Positions 1-7,859 of a DNA stretch of 64,000 nucleotides are shown here, piece by piece. The stretch's first letter is position 1. Every line of letters starts with the position of its first letter. Both the position numbers and the translations under genes were made by a program. This DNA is from Sebaldella termitidis ATCC 33386 (GTDB lineage Bacteria > Fusobacteriota > Fusobacteriia > Fusobacteriales > Leptotrichiaceae): assembly GCF_000024405.1 (NCBI RefSeq), contig NC_013517.1, forward strand, positions 2,170,001-2,234,000, written 5' to 3'. The notes beneath the pieces are model-generated. The model was given only the letters and a program-made list of their open reading frames with translations. It did no database searches and was not told where the DNA came from.

Positions 1-28
1 ATTAGCAACTATAAGAGATTAATTTTTT

Positions 29-58
29 ACACCCATTCTGTTTGTTTGGGTGTTTTTC
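29..58 (+). terminator. Rho-independent terminator of an upstream gene
   Basis: The arms ACACCCA (29-35) and TGGGTGT (47-53) form a 7-bp stem followed by a T run. The gene it ends lies before the window. Confidence 0.7.
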
Positions 59-162
59 TAACTATGTCGTATTTATTCACGGTTTTAATAAGGAAAAATA
101 TAAGAATCCTGATATGCTCCTGATAAATTCAGAGTTTAAAGGATTCTGATAATCATATATAT

Positions 163-193
163 CAGCAGCAAAGTAATTTGCTGCTGTTTTTTT
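163..193 (+). terminator. Strong Rho-independent terminator
   Basis: Perfect 10-bp stem CAGCAGCAAA / TTTGCTGCTG with a GTAA loop and seven T. It is the second terminator in the first 200 bases, so the M20 gene that follows is insulated from upstream transcription. Confidence 0.85.
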
Positions 194-305
194 AGCGTAA
201 TATATTAAAGTGTGAAATAATTATATATATAAAATATATATGCAAAGGGTTTTAATTTTAAAAAAAGTTATGTATAATGAATAGTAGGAGAAAGGAGAAT
301 CAATT

Positions 306-1565
306 ATGTTTTTTAAAAACCAATATCAGGAGATAAAAGAGATCGGTGAGAAAATTTTTAAAAATCCTGAGTTAGGGTATAAGGAATTTAAAACCAAAGA
401 ATCAGTTATTGAATTTCTAAAAAAAGTAAATCCGGAAATAGAAATGGAATTTTTCAGTACTACCGGAATAAAAACTACTCTTGGAAGCGGGAAATCTGTC
501 AATATGGCTTTTATTGGGGAGCTTGATGCAGTGTATGCCCCTTCGCACTGGTGTTCTGACAAGGAGAGCGGAGCAGCTCATAATTGCGGTCATCATACGC
601 AAATAGCTATTACACTGGCATTATATAATTACTTTTATACAACAGGAGCATATAAAAATCTGGATTATACGCTAACCTTTATATTTATACCGGCAGAAGA
701 GTATCTGGATCTGTCTTACAGGGAGAAGCTGCAGAAAGACGGAGTAATAAATTACTATGGCGGTAAACCTGAGGCTATGAGACTGGGTATTTTTGACGAT
801 ATTGATATAGGTGTTTGTGTTCATGCAATAGGAGGATCTTTTACCGAAAGAACTTCCGAGATAAACTGCGACCTGGCAGGATTTCTTTATAAGAAATATA
901 CTTTCAGGGGGAGTGCGTCACATGCAGGATTTGATCCTTTTTCCGGAAAAAATGCGTACAGTATGTCGAATATATTTCAGGTAGCTCTCGGACTTATGAG
1001 ACAGCAGCTGAAGGACAGCGAGCATGTAAGAATGAACCCTATTGTTATGGAGTCGGATATGTCAACTAATGTAATACCAAACTTTATAAAAGTAGGAACA
1101 GATTTGAGAACCAAAAGTGTAGAGTATATGAAAACAGTAGCAGACAGAATAGATAAAGCAGCAATGGGAAGTGCAATATGTCTTGACGGTGAGGTGGAAG
1201 CCGAAACACAGATGGGTTATCTTCCGTTTGTACAGGATCGTTATATAGGACAATTTGTAGTGGATGCCTTTACAGAGCAGAGTGAAATAAAAACTTTGTG
1301 GAATAATAAGTTTATCAGTGCTGCAGGGGATATCGGGGATCTTTCATTTATGGTTCCTTGTATACAGATAGGATACAGCGGATTTGCGGGTACAATACAC
1401 GGAGATGATTTTAAGGATGAAGATCCTGAAATGATTTATGAAATATTTCCGAGATTCGTAGCTAAGTCTCTGGAATATATGAGTGGAAAAATTGATAAAT
1501 CAAAGCTGTACAAAAAGAGTTTCAAAGAATATGAAGAATGTATAAATTCCATAGTAGGAAAATAA
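306..1565 (+). CDS. M20-family amidohydrolase / aminoacylase-type metallopeptidase
   Basis: The 419-residue protein has the M20 zinc-hydrolase layout: a metal region GELDAVYAP near residues 71-79 and AHNCGHHTQI near 91-100, an EE pair (PAEEYLD) near 135, and a dimerisation segment with RGSASHAGFDPF near residue 203. Family members remove acyl or aminobenzoyl groups from amino acids or cleave small peptides. No signal peptide is seen, so it is cytoplasmic. A good ribosome site (AGGAGAAAGGAG) precedes the ATG. Two membrane-protein genes follow, 35 bases downstream and then overlapping, suggesting an uptake-plus-hydrolysis operon. The exact substrate cannot be read from the sequence. Confidence 0.85.
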   Translation: MFFKNQYQEIKEIGEKIFKNPELGYKEFKTKESVIEFLKKVNPEIEMEFFSTTGIKTTLGSGKSVNMAFIGELDAVYAPSHWCSDKESGAAHNCGHHTQIAITLALYNYFYTTGAYKNLDYTLTFIFIPAEEYLDLSYREKLQKDGVINYYGGKPEAMRLGIFDDIDIGVCVHAIGGSFTERTSEINCDLAGFLYKKYTFRGSASHAGFDPFSGKNAYSMSNIFQVALGLMRQQLKDSEHVRMNPIVMESDMSTNVIPNFIKVGTDLRTKSVEYMKTVADRIDKAAMGSAICLDGEVEAETQMGYLPFVQDRYIGQFVVDAFTEQSEIKTLWNNKFISAAGDIGDLSFMVPCIQIGYSGFAGTIHGDDFKDEDPEMIYEIFPRFVAKSLEYMSGKIDKSKLYKKSFKEYEECINSIVGK

Positions 1566-1600
1566 TATACAATAGAAATTTAGGAGGAAAGAAAAGTAGA

Positions 1601-2395
1601 ATGAAGAAATCTTATATTTATATGGTAATTTTTGCATTTATAATAATTGCCATTGCCGAAATAATAGGGATTCAGATGATTCCTATAGGGGAAAAGCTGG
1701 CACTGACTATATTACCGCTGGCATTTGCAATTTTATTTACAATGCTTTTAGGACTTAAACCTTTAAGAAAAGGGATTATAGCAAAAATTTATTCCAAGGA
1801 AAACGTAAATTTTGCAGGAAAATATCTTATTATAATTATGCTTCCTTTAATGGCAAGATATGGTGCCACAATAGCACCTCAGTTAGGAGATATAGTAAGC
1901 AAGGGTCCTATTTTCTTATTTCAGGAATTAGGAAACTTAGGAACAGTTGTTCTTGGACTTCCGGTGGCTATTCTTCTCGGGCTTAAACGTGAAGCCATAG
2001 GATGTACGCTTGGTCTCGGAAGAGAAGGAGAGCTGGCTTATATATCTGAAAAATATACGCTTGATTCGCCGGAAGGGCGTGGGGTACTTTCGCTTTATAT
2101 AATAGGGACATTATTTGGCGCATTATTTTTCAGTTTCTTTGCACCGATCCTTAGTTATGTGGGTTATTCCCCTCAGGCCTTGGCGATGGCTTCAGGAGTG
2201 GGCTCAGGAAGTATGATGGCTGCTTCATCATCGGCATTGACTTCACATTTTCCGGAACTGGGTGAACAGATAACGGCTTATGCCAGTGCAAGTAACCTGC
2301 TGACAAGCTTCTTAGGAACATATTCAATGTTATTTTTAGCAGCACCGTTACAGAGTTTTATGTATAAGTTATTAACAAGAGGTGATAAAAAATGA
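1601..2395 (+). CDS. DUF3100-type integral membrane protein
   Basis: A 264-residue hydrophobic protein with about seven membrane segments that resembles the DUF3100 family, often found beside M20 amidohydrolases. It has a conserved-looking glycine-rich loop (LGLGREGELAYISEKY) and a small-residue stretch ASGVGSGSMMAASSS near residue 205. I chose the ATG at 1601 because TAGGAGGAAA lies just upstream; a longer reading starting inside the preceding gene has no such site. The next gene starts in an ATGA overlap, so the two membrane proteins are probably made together and may form one transporter. Substrate unknown; function is inferred from context. Confidence 0.7.
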   Translation: MKKSYIYMVIFAFIIIAIAEIIGIQMIPIGEKLALTILPLAFAILFTMLLGLKPLRKGIIAKIYSKENVNFAGKYLIIIMLPLMARYGATIAPQLGDIVSKGPIFLFQELGNLGTVVLGLPVAILLGLKREAIGCTLGLGREGELAYISEKYTLDSPEGRGVLSLYIIGTLFGALFFSFFAPILSYVGYSPQALAMASGVGSGSMMAASSSALTSHFPELGEQITAYASASNLLTSFLGTYSMLFLAAPLQSFMYKLLTRGDKK

Positions 2396-2898
2396 CAGAT
2401 GATATGATGAAAGAAGTGAAACAATTTTTAAAATATGGGATAATACTTTTATTAAGTGTAGTTTCAGTACTTTTTGGAACTATGATAAAATATATATTTC
2501 ATCCGAATCCAAAACTGGTTTTAAACAAATATACAGTATATGGATTACTGGCACTATGGTTTATCTCAATGGTAGGACTTTTGGTATCAATGGTACTGAA
2601 AAGGGTTCCGGTATTAAATAAATTCCCTATTCTTGGATGGGTATCTATATTTTCAATAGCTTTTTGTCTTCCGGGAATGCCTTTTTCCTCACTGATAATT
2701 AAGTCTATTAATTCAGTGGATCTGCTTGCGATTACTACTCCGATACTTACATATGCAGGAATTTCAGTAGTAAACCGTATGTCAGAATTGAAACAGACTT
2801 CATGGAAAATATTAATAGTAGCAGTGGCAGTTTTTATAGGTACATATATAGGAAGTGCTACAATAGCTCAAATAGGATTGACAATAATAGGAAAATAA
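2392..2898 (+). CDS. Small membrane protein, partner of the DUF3100 protein
   Basis: A 168-residue protein with about five predicted membrane segments. Its ATG overlaps the TGA of the DUF3100 gene (ATGA), a strong sign of translational coupling. I do not recognise the family. With the M20 enzyme and DUF3100 protein it forms a three-gene unit ending at a terminator at 2911. The likely role is second subunit of a transporter for the M20 substrate or product; this is inference. Confidence 0.6.
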   Translation: MTDDMMKEVKQFLKYGIILLLSVVSVLFGTMIKYIFHPNPKLVLNKYTVYGLLALWFISMVGLLVSMVLKRVPVLNKFPILGWVSIFSIAFCLPGMPFSSLIIKSINSVDLLAITTPILTYAGISVVNRMSELKQTSWKILIVAVAVFIGTYIGSATIAQIGLTIIGK

Positions 2899-3227
2899 AT
2901 TTCAGAAATTAAAAAGAGGAAGATATATGCTTCCTTTTTTTCTTGAAAAAAATATTTAAATGTGTTATAGTGTTTATTATCTCAATTAAATCTTATCATT
3001 ACCAATATCTTATTCGTATCTGATTTTTCAAAACACTCTTTTTTAAAAAAATAATAATATCAAATTTAATAGCTTTTTCTTTTCAAAAAAACATTTAAAA
3101 TTCTTTTTCAGTTCAAAATAATCAAAAATAATAATTTTATATCATTTTGTTATATTTTACGTAGAAATTATGACGCTCTTATATTTATTTTATACTAAAA
3201 TATATAACCAGGAATTGGAGGGATAAA
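2899..3227. other. AT-rich intergenic region
   Basis: No coding potential is seen. It carries the M20-operon terminator and a possible promoter for the barrel gene (TATACT at 3191-3196, poor -35). A 9-base element TGACGCTCT at 3171-3179 recurs inverted just after the barrel gene. Confidence 0.45.
2911..2942 (+). terminator. Terminator after the M20 operon
   Basis: AGGAAG and CTTCCT form a short stem around ATATATG, flanked by A and T runs, 12 bases after the stop codon. Confidence 0.7.
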
Positions 3228-3917
3228 ATGAGAAAAAAATATTTATTATTAATAGGATTAGTACTTACTTTTTCAGTATATGCAGAGAATAACACAATAG
3301 AGGTAAAAGGTGGGTATGATGTTTATAAGAAGGTGGAACAAAAAGATACTAACGGATATGACAAATTAAAATTTAAAAACGGTTTTAATCTGGGTGCCGA
3401 GTACAGAAGGGAAATATTTGAAAATATACAGGTAGGAGCCGGGCTGGAGTATAACTTTAATAGTGACAAAACTCCCGGAGATAAATATAATGCCGCTGAG
3501 AACAGTACTATAAAGTACAGCAGCGATGATTTAGATTCTATTCCTCTTTATGCTACTGCCAGATATGTTTTTAGAAACAGAACAGATTTTACACCATATG
3601 TGAAAGTAAATGTGGGATATTCATTTAATTCGGGGGATATGGAAGCTAAAAAAACTCTTCATGATGTAAACAAGAGTTTCAAAGCATATGATTACAGTGC
3701 TAAAGATAGTTTTTACTACGCATTTGGTACAGGTGTGGAATATAAAAATTTTATCGTTGATCTTACTTATGAAATAAATGATTTTAAAGCTGACGGAAAG
3801 AGATATACGAATGTCAGCGATACACCAGGAGGACTAAATGTATCATATAAAGATGAAGATGTAAAATTTAAAAATCAAAAACTAAAACTATCTGTGGGAT
3901 ATCAGTTTGATTTTTAA
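3228..3917 (+). CDS. Small outer-membrane beta-barrel protein
   Basis: A 229-residue protein with a signal peptide (basic MRKK, hydrophobic core, likely cut after VYA near residue 19) followed by alternating aromatic strands. The last strand ends KLSVGYQFDF, a C-terminal Phe typical of outer-membrane barrels. Segments such as FNLGAEYRREI and YVKVNVGYSF fit an 8- to 10-strand OmpW/OmpX-like barrel. The ribosome site TTGGAGGGA precedes the ATG. It is monocistronic: terminators lie on both sides. A precise role, such as adhesin, porin or surface antigen, cannot be assigned. Confidence 0.75.
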   Translation: MRKKYLLLIGLVLTFSVYAENNTIEVKGGYDVYKKVEQKDTNGYDKLKFKNGFNLGAEYRREIFENIQVGAGLEYNFNSDKTPGDKYNAAENSTIKYSSDDLDSIPLYATARYVFRNRTDFTPYVKVNVGYSFNSGDMEAKKTLHDVNKSFKAYDYSAKDSFYYAFGTGVEYKNFIVDLTYEINDFKADGKRYTNVSDTPGGLNVSYKDEDVKFKNQKLKLSVGYQFDF

Positions 3918-4020
3918 TTAGAATGAGAGCGTCAACACTTTTTATGTATTTATAAATATACTAGTGTAGCAACTTGTCTGCTTATATCTGTCTATCTGCT
4001 GTTGAAAAGTGCACACTATT

Positions 4021-4056
4021 AAAATAAAACAGGAGCCGAAACTCCTGTTTTATTTT
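4021..4056. terminator. Bidirectional terminator between barrel gene and rqcH
   Basis: A perfect 15-bp inverted repeat (AAAATAAAACAGGAG and its complement) around CCGAAA. A and T runs at both ends let it stop transcription in both directions; its right arm overlaps the rqcH stop codon at 4055-4057. Confidence 0.85.
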
Positions 4057-5653
4057 ATGAAGAAATGTTTTTAATAACAACATCCAGACTTTTATAATTG
4101 ATATAAGTCACATTTCCCGGCTTGCTTTTTTTGATTTTCTTGACAAAGCGTTTTTCGCAGTAGTCTATTGTAACTTTATCACCAACACCGGACTTGGAAT
4201 AAAGACCGGCAAGATTAGCGGCATATGATAATACAGAATCAGGAACCGGCTTGTTTTCCCTCAGTATGAGAACATGGCTGCCTGGAAGATCTTTTATATG
4301 CATCCAGATATCGTCGCCATTTCCCCGTGAAAAAGTAATTTCTTCGTTTTCACGGCTGTTTCTTCCTACAAGTATTGTAAAATCTTCAAACTGGTAACTC
4401 AAAATTTCTCTTTTTATCTTTTTGTAAAGTTTGATTTTACGCTTTTGCTTAATATTCAGCTCGTTTTCCAGTTCTTCCAATCCTATAATGTCAGTTTCAT
4501 TATTAACAAAAACTTTTACCTCTTCAAGATAGTCTGCTTCCTCTTCTATTTTCGGAAGTCTTTCATGAAGGTTTTCAATTGTTCTTTTAGCTTTATTATA
4601 TTTATTATAGTAAAAATTCAGATTTTCATTTGGTGAAAGCGAGGAATCAAGCTTAATAACTATTTCTTTTTCATTATAAAAGTCAAATAAAGTGATCTCA
4701 TGCATATCCTGTTTCAGCAGATGCATATTTGCCGCGAGGATATCACCGATATTTCTGTATTTTTGATAATTTGAATTTTTATCAAGATCTTTTTTTATAT
4801 TTTGTATTATTTTTCTGTTTTTTGTCAGATTATTATCAATAAATTTTAACAGATTATTTCTTTTGCTGTTAAAAAAAGACGACTTGAAAGTAACGTTCAG
4901 ATAATTATTCAGTGCTTCATTCAGAGTAGAGTAAGTCTCAAACTCAAAATAAGGGAACTCTGAAAATTTGTTATAAGTGAGAGTTCTTCCTTTTTCATGC
5001 TTATATATAATCGGAAGATAATCTTTTAAATATTCTGAGAATTTCTTATAATCATTATAAACCTCATTAGCGAATATCTTTCCGCTTCCTTCCACAGCTT
5101 TTAGAAAATCATCTCCCGAAGCAAACGGAAAATCATCCGGACTGAGCTGCAGAGGAGAAATCTTTATTTTTTCAAAAGGAGGAGTATACAGGCTTCCCGG
5201 AAAAATAACCCTGTTTCCCTCATCAAGGGAAGCAGTAAATATAGAAGATAAGATTTTATTTTTTTCAGTAAGAAAAAGATTACTGTGTTTTCCCATTATT
5301 TCAAAAATAAGATCAAATTTTTCGAGATCACCAAATTGATTCAGTTTTTCAAACTGAAAATAGATTATTCTGTCAAAACCGCTTTGTGTGATATTAATGA
5401 GCTTTGAATTAAGAAGTGATTTTTTCATATTCAAAAGAAATTTTGACTGAAAATCTGTATTGTCATCCTTGGTATCCTTCAAATAAAAAATCGTGTTTTT
5501 ACTGTTAATTATAAAAGTCAGGTTTTGTCTGCCAAAAAATAAAGAGAGAGAAGACTTATCATATTGATAAATCTTACTCACTCTGTAATTTAATATTTCA
5601 TTTTTAACTTCGTTTACAAGAAACTTCATTCCTATTCCGTCAATGTAGATCAT
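4055..5653 (-). CDS. rqcH: NFACT-family ribosome quality control protein RqcH (FbpA-like)
   Basis: The 532-residue protein begins MIYIDGIGMKFLVNEV, typical of the NFACT-N domain, has a long helical middle (about 260-410) and a C-terminal NFACT-R domain with DIWMHIKDLPGSHVLI near 450. RqcH binds stalled 50S subunits carrying peptidyl-tRNA and directs addition of C-terminal alanine tails for degradation; older annotations call it fibronectin-binding protein. It is the last gene of a minus-strand operon, 14 bases after the MarR-FeoA gene. Length and domains look complete. Confidence 0.85.
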   Translation of the reverse strand: MIYIDGIGMKFLVNEVKNEILNYRVSKIYQYDKSSLSLFFGRQNLTFIINSKNTIFYLKDTKDDNTDFQSKFLLNMKKSLLNSKLINITQSGFDRIIYFQFEKLNQFGDLEKFDLIFEIMGKHSNLFLTEKNKILSSIFTASLDEGNRVIFPGSLYTPPFEKIKISPLQLSPDDFPFASGDDFLKAVEGSGKIFANEVYNDYKKFSEYLKDYLPIIYKHEKGRTLTYNKFSEFPYFEFETYSTLNEALNNYLNVTFKSSFFNSKRNNLLKFIDNNLTKNRKIIQNIKKDLDKNSNYQKYRNIGDILAANMHLLKQDMHEITLFDFYNEKEIVIKLDSSLSPNENLNFYYNKYNKAKRTIENLHERLPKIEEEADYLEEVKVFVNNETDIIGLEELENELNIKQKRKIKLYKKIKREILSYQFEDFTILVGRNSRENEEITFSRGNGDDIWMHIKDLPGSHVLILRENKPVPDSVLSYAANLAGLYSKSGVGDKVTIDYCEKRFVKKIKKSKPGNVTYINYKSLDVVIKNISS

Positions 5654-5667
5654 ATTGTCTCCCAGTA

Positions 5668-6330
5668 TCAGATGTAGTTTCTGATAACCATTATATCAGC
5701 TGCATCCTCTATATTTATTATCTTTTCGTCACCATCTACCAAAAGTGACAAAATATGCTTGTTTTTATCATTGATTTTGATTAATGATTTTATATTAATG
5801 CCTTTTTCATTCAGGTATTTTTTTATGGCAGGACTGCCTTTTATATTTGAAACCTGAATTACGTCTCCTTTTTCAAAATTCAGGATAGATTCAGGCTGGA
5901 TATCTTTCTTTACTTTATTAAGATTTTTTACAATAGTTTCAAAAACTTCAATAAAAGTTTCCATTTTGCTTTTTGATATTTCGCTGGTAACTTTTTCCAA
6001 AATATTGCTGTGAAAGCTGTTATGATATTTATAAGCAAGCAGTCCCTTTTTAGAAAGCTTTACAAATACCTTTCTTCTGTCATCGTCACTTCTTTCTCTT
6101 TCAATAAAATTTTTCTCTGAAAGCTTGTTTATAGCTACAGAAGCTGTACCCATTGTTATTCCCAGCTTTTCAGAAAGCTCGTTCATGGTAAGAAGCTGAT
6201 CTCCGATAGCCTCTATGACGTGAAGCTCTGTAGTAGTCAGGCACTTTATTACCTGATTCAGATTAATTTCTTCTATTTTATAATAAGTTTTATAGAATTC
6301 ATCCAGTAAAACTTCAATATTTTCATACAT
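5668..6330 (-). CDS. MarR-type regulator fused to a FeoA-like domain
   Basis: Residues about 1-140 form a MarR winged helix: LTTTELHVIEAIG, then MNELSEKLGITMGTASVAINKL as recognition region and a wing RERSDDDRRKVFVKLSKKG. Residues about 147-214 (LNFEKGDVIQVSNIKG to NIEDAADIMVI) look like the SH3-like FeoA fold found at the end of DtxR/MntR metal regulators. This suggests a metal- or redox-sensing repressor built on a MarR scaffold. Its ribosome site GGAGG overlaps the end of rpe, so it is cotranscribed. No FeoB gene is in the window, and the target is unknown. Confidence 0.75.
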   Translation of the reverse strand: MYENIEVLLDEFYKTYYKIEEINLNQVIKCLTTTELHVIEAIGDQLLTMNELSEKLGITMGTASVAINKLSEKNFIERERSDDDRRKVFVKLSKKGLLAYKYHNSFHSNILEKVTSEISKSKMETFIEVFETIVKNLNKVKKDIQPESILNFEKGDVIQVSNIKGSPAIKKYLNEKGINIKSLIKINDKNKHILSLLVDGDEKIINIEDAADIMVIRNYI

Positions 6331-6332
6331 AC

Positions 6333-6968
6333 TTATTTACCTCCTCTGAGAGAGTCAATTTTTTCTTTATAATCGCCGTTGAAAACATAAGAACCGGCAA
6401 CTAAAACATTGGCTCCCGCTTCAATTACTCTTTTTGCAGTAATATCTGTGATGCCTCCGTCGACTTCTATATCAACATCCGGACGCATATTTTTGATTTC
6501 CTTTATTTTATCAAGAGAATATTCTATAAAACTCTGACCGCCAAATCCCGGATTTACACTCATAACCAAAACCATGTCAACCTTATTAATAATATATTTC
6601 AAAGATTCTACAGGAGTAGCGGGGTTTAGAGTAACTCCGGCTTTTATCCCGTAAGATTTGATCAATTCTATGGTTCTGTCAAGATGTTTTGTACTTTCCA
6701 CATGGACAGTAATAATATCAGCACCTGCGTTAACAAAATCCTCTATATATCTTTCCGGCATCTCAACCATTAAATGAACATCGAATACCAGCTTGCTGCA
6801 TTTTCTCAATTCTTTTATTACGGGAGCACCGAAAGAAATATTAGGAACAAAATTACCATCCATAATATCCAAGTGTATATAATCGGCACCTGCCTTTTCC
6901 AAACTTACAAGCTCTTCTTTAAGAATGCTAAAATCTGCTGCCAGAACAGAAGGAGCAACTTTTATCAT
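6333..6968 (-). CDS. rpe: Ribulose-phosphate 3-epimerase
   Basis: A 211-residue TIM-barrel enzyme of the pentose phosphate pathway interconverting ribulose 5-phosphate and xylulose 5-phosphate. Visible motifs are IKVAPSVLAADF at the N terminus, HLDIMDGNFVPNISFG, VFDVHLMVE, the phosphate loop VNPGFGGQ and VDGGIT. The ATG overlaps the rsgA stop (ATGA), so it is coupled to rsgA. The rsgA-rpe order is the same as in Bacillus. Confidence 0.95.
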   Translation of the reverse strand: MIKVAPSVLAADFSILKEELVSLEKAGADYIHLDIMDGNFVPNISFGAPVIKELRKCSKLVFDVHLMVEMPERYIEDFVNAGADIITVHVESTKHLDRTIELIKSYGIKAGVTLNPATPVESLKYIINKVDMVLVMSVNPGFGGQSFIEYSLDKIKEIKNMRPDVDIEVDGGITDITAKRVIEAGANVLVAGSYVFNGDYKEKIDSLRGGK

Positions 6969-7846
6969 TTTTTCACCTCTCTAAAAATATTATTATATGA
7001 ATACAAGTAAAATTCGTATCTCAATTTTGGAATTTTTGCATTTTCCAAAGCACTTTTTACACCACACTCCGGTTCATTTATATGAGTACAGTCCCTAAAT
7101 TTACAAAGTACGCTGTAATCCTGAAAGTCAGGAAATAAGCGTGAAAGTGCTGTTTTTTCTTTTAATTTGGGAAAATCCAGACTGGAAAATCCCGGTGTAT
7201 CTACTATTAATGTAGAATTATCAAGTTCAAAAATGCGGCTTTCAGTGGTAGTATGTTTACCTCTGTCGGTTTTTTCACTAATATCACCTGTTCTTAAGAT
7301 ATCTTCGTTAAGAAGATTATTTATAAGAGTAGACTTACCTACACCGCTTGGTCCTGAAAAGGCTGTTATTTTTCCGGCAATAAACTCTCTCAGATCTGAA
7401 AGAGCAGTGTCATCTGTAGCAATAACAGGAAAAACATCAAGCTCAAGAGTGGAAAATACCATATGAAAATTATCAGTAAATTCTTTTAACTCTGTATCTG
7501 AAATCAGATCAACCTTGGTGAATATAACAAACGGGGTTATATTTCTGTCGTATACATTTAAAAGTACTTTCTGAAAGTTAGTATAATCAAAGTCCGGAGA
7601 CTTAATCGCAAAGGTAATTCCTGCATAATCAATGTTTGAAATAAGCGGTCTGTCAAGGTAGTTTTCTCTTTCAAAAACCTTGCATATTGCCTGCTCTTTT
7701 TCGTCAAATTCGACAATATCGCCGACAATACAGTTAAGCTTATCATTTTTTATTTTAAGGGCTCCCCTGAGTTTACATTCATAAATATTATTATCACTGT
7801 TAACATAATAGAAACCCTTAATTTTTCTTATAACTCTTCCTTTAAT
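6965..7846 (-). CDS. rsgA: Ribosome biogenesis GTPase RsgA, probable AUU start
   Basis: Circularly permuted GTPase that matures the 30S subunit: N-terminal OB fold (KGRVIRKIKGFYYV), GTPase motifs FTKVDL, GPSGVGKSTLINNLL, DTPGFSS, and a zinc finger CKFRDCTHINEPEC. No ATG, GTG or TTG occurs in frame near the conserved N terminus. The frame stays open upstream to 8023, but that part is the shadow of the Pro/Ala-rich tail of the PASTA gene. An ATT codon at 7844-7846 sits 7 bases after AAGGAGG (7854-7860) and gives 293 residues, the normal family length. I therefore place the start at ATT; a sequencing error is the alternative. Confidence 0.85.
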   Translation of the reverse strand: MKGRVIRKIKGFYYVNSDNNIYECKLRGALKIKNDKLNCIVGDIVEFDEKEQAICKVFERENYLDRPLISNIDYAGITFAIKSPDFDYTNFQKVLLNVYDRNITPFVIFTKVDLISDTELKEFTDNFHMVFSTLELDVFPVIATDDTALSDLREFIAGKITAFSGPSGVGKSTLINNLLNEDILRTGDISEKTDRGKHTTTESRIFELDNSTLIVDTPGFSSLDFPKLKEKTALSRLFPDFQDYSVLCKFRDCTHINEPECGVKSALENAKIPKLRYEFYLYSYNNIFREVKK

Positions 7847-7859
7847 AAAAGTACCTCCT

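Larger units (their letters stand above)
1..305. other. Leading intergenic region
   Basis: No gene is visible. It holds two terminators (29-58, 163-193) and, near 273-278, a TATAAT hexamer about 28 bases before the M20 start. The matching -35 (TTTTAA near 250) is weak. Confidence 0.5.
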
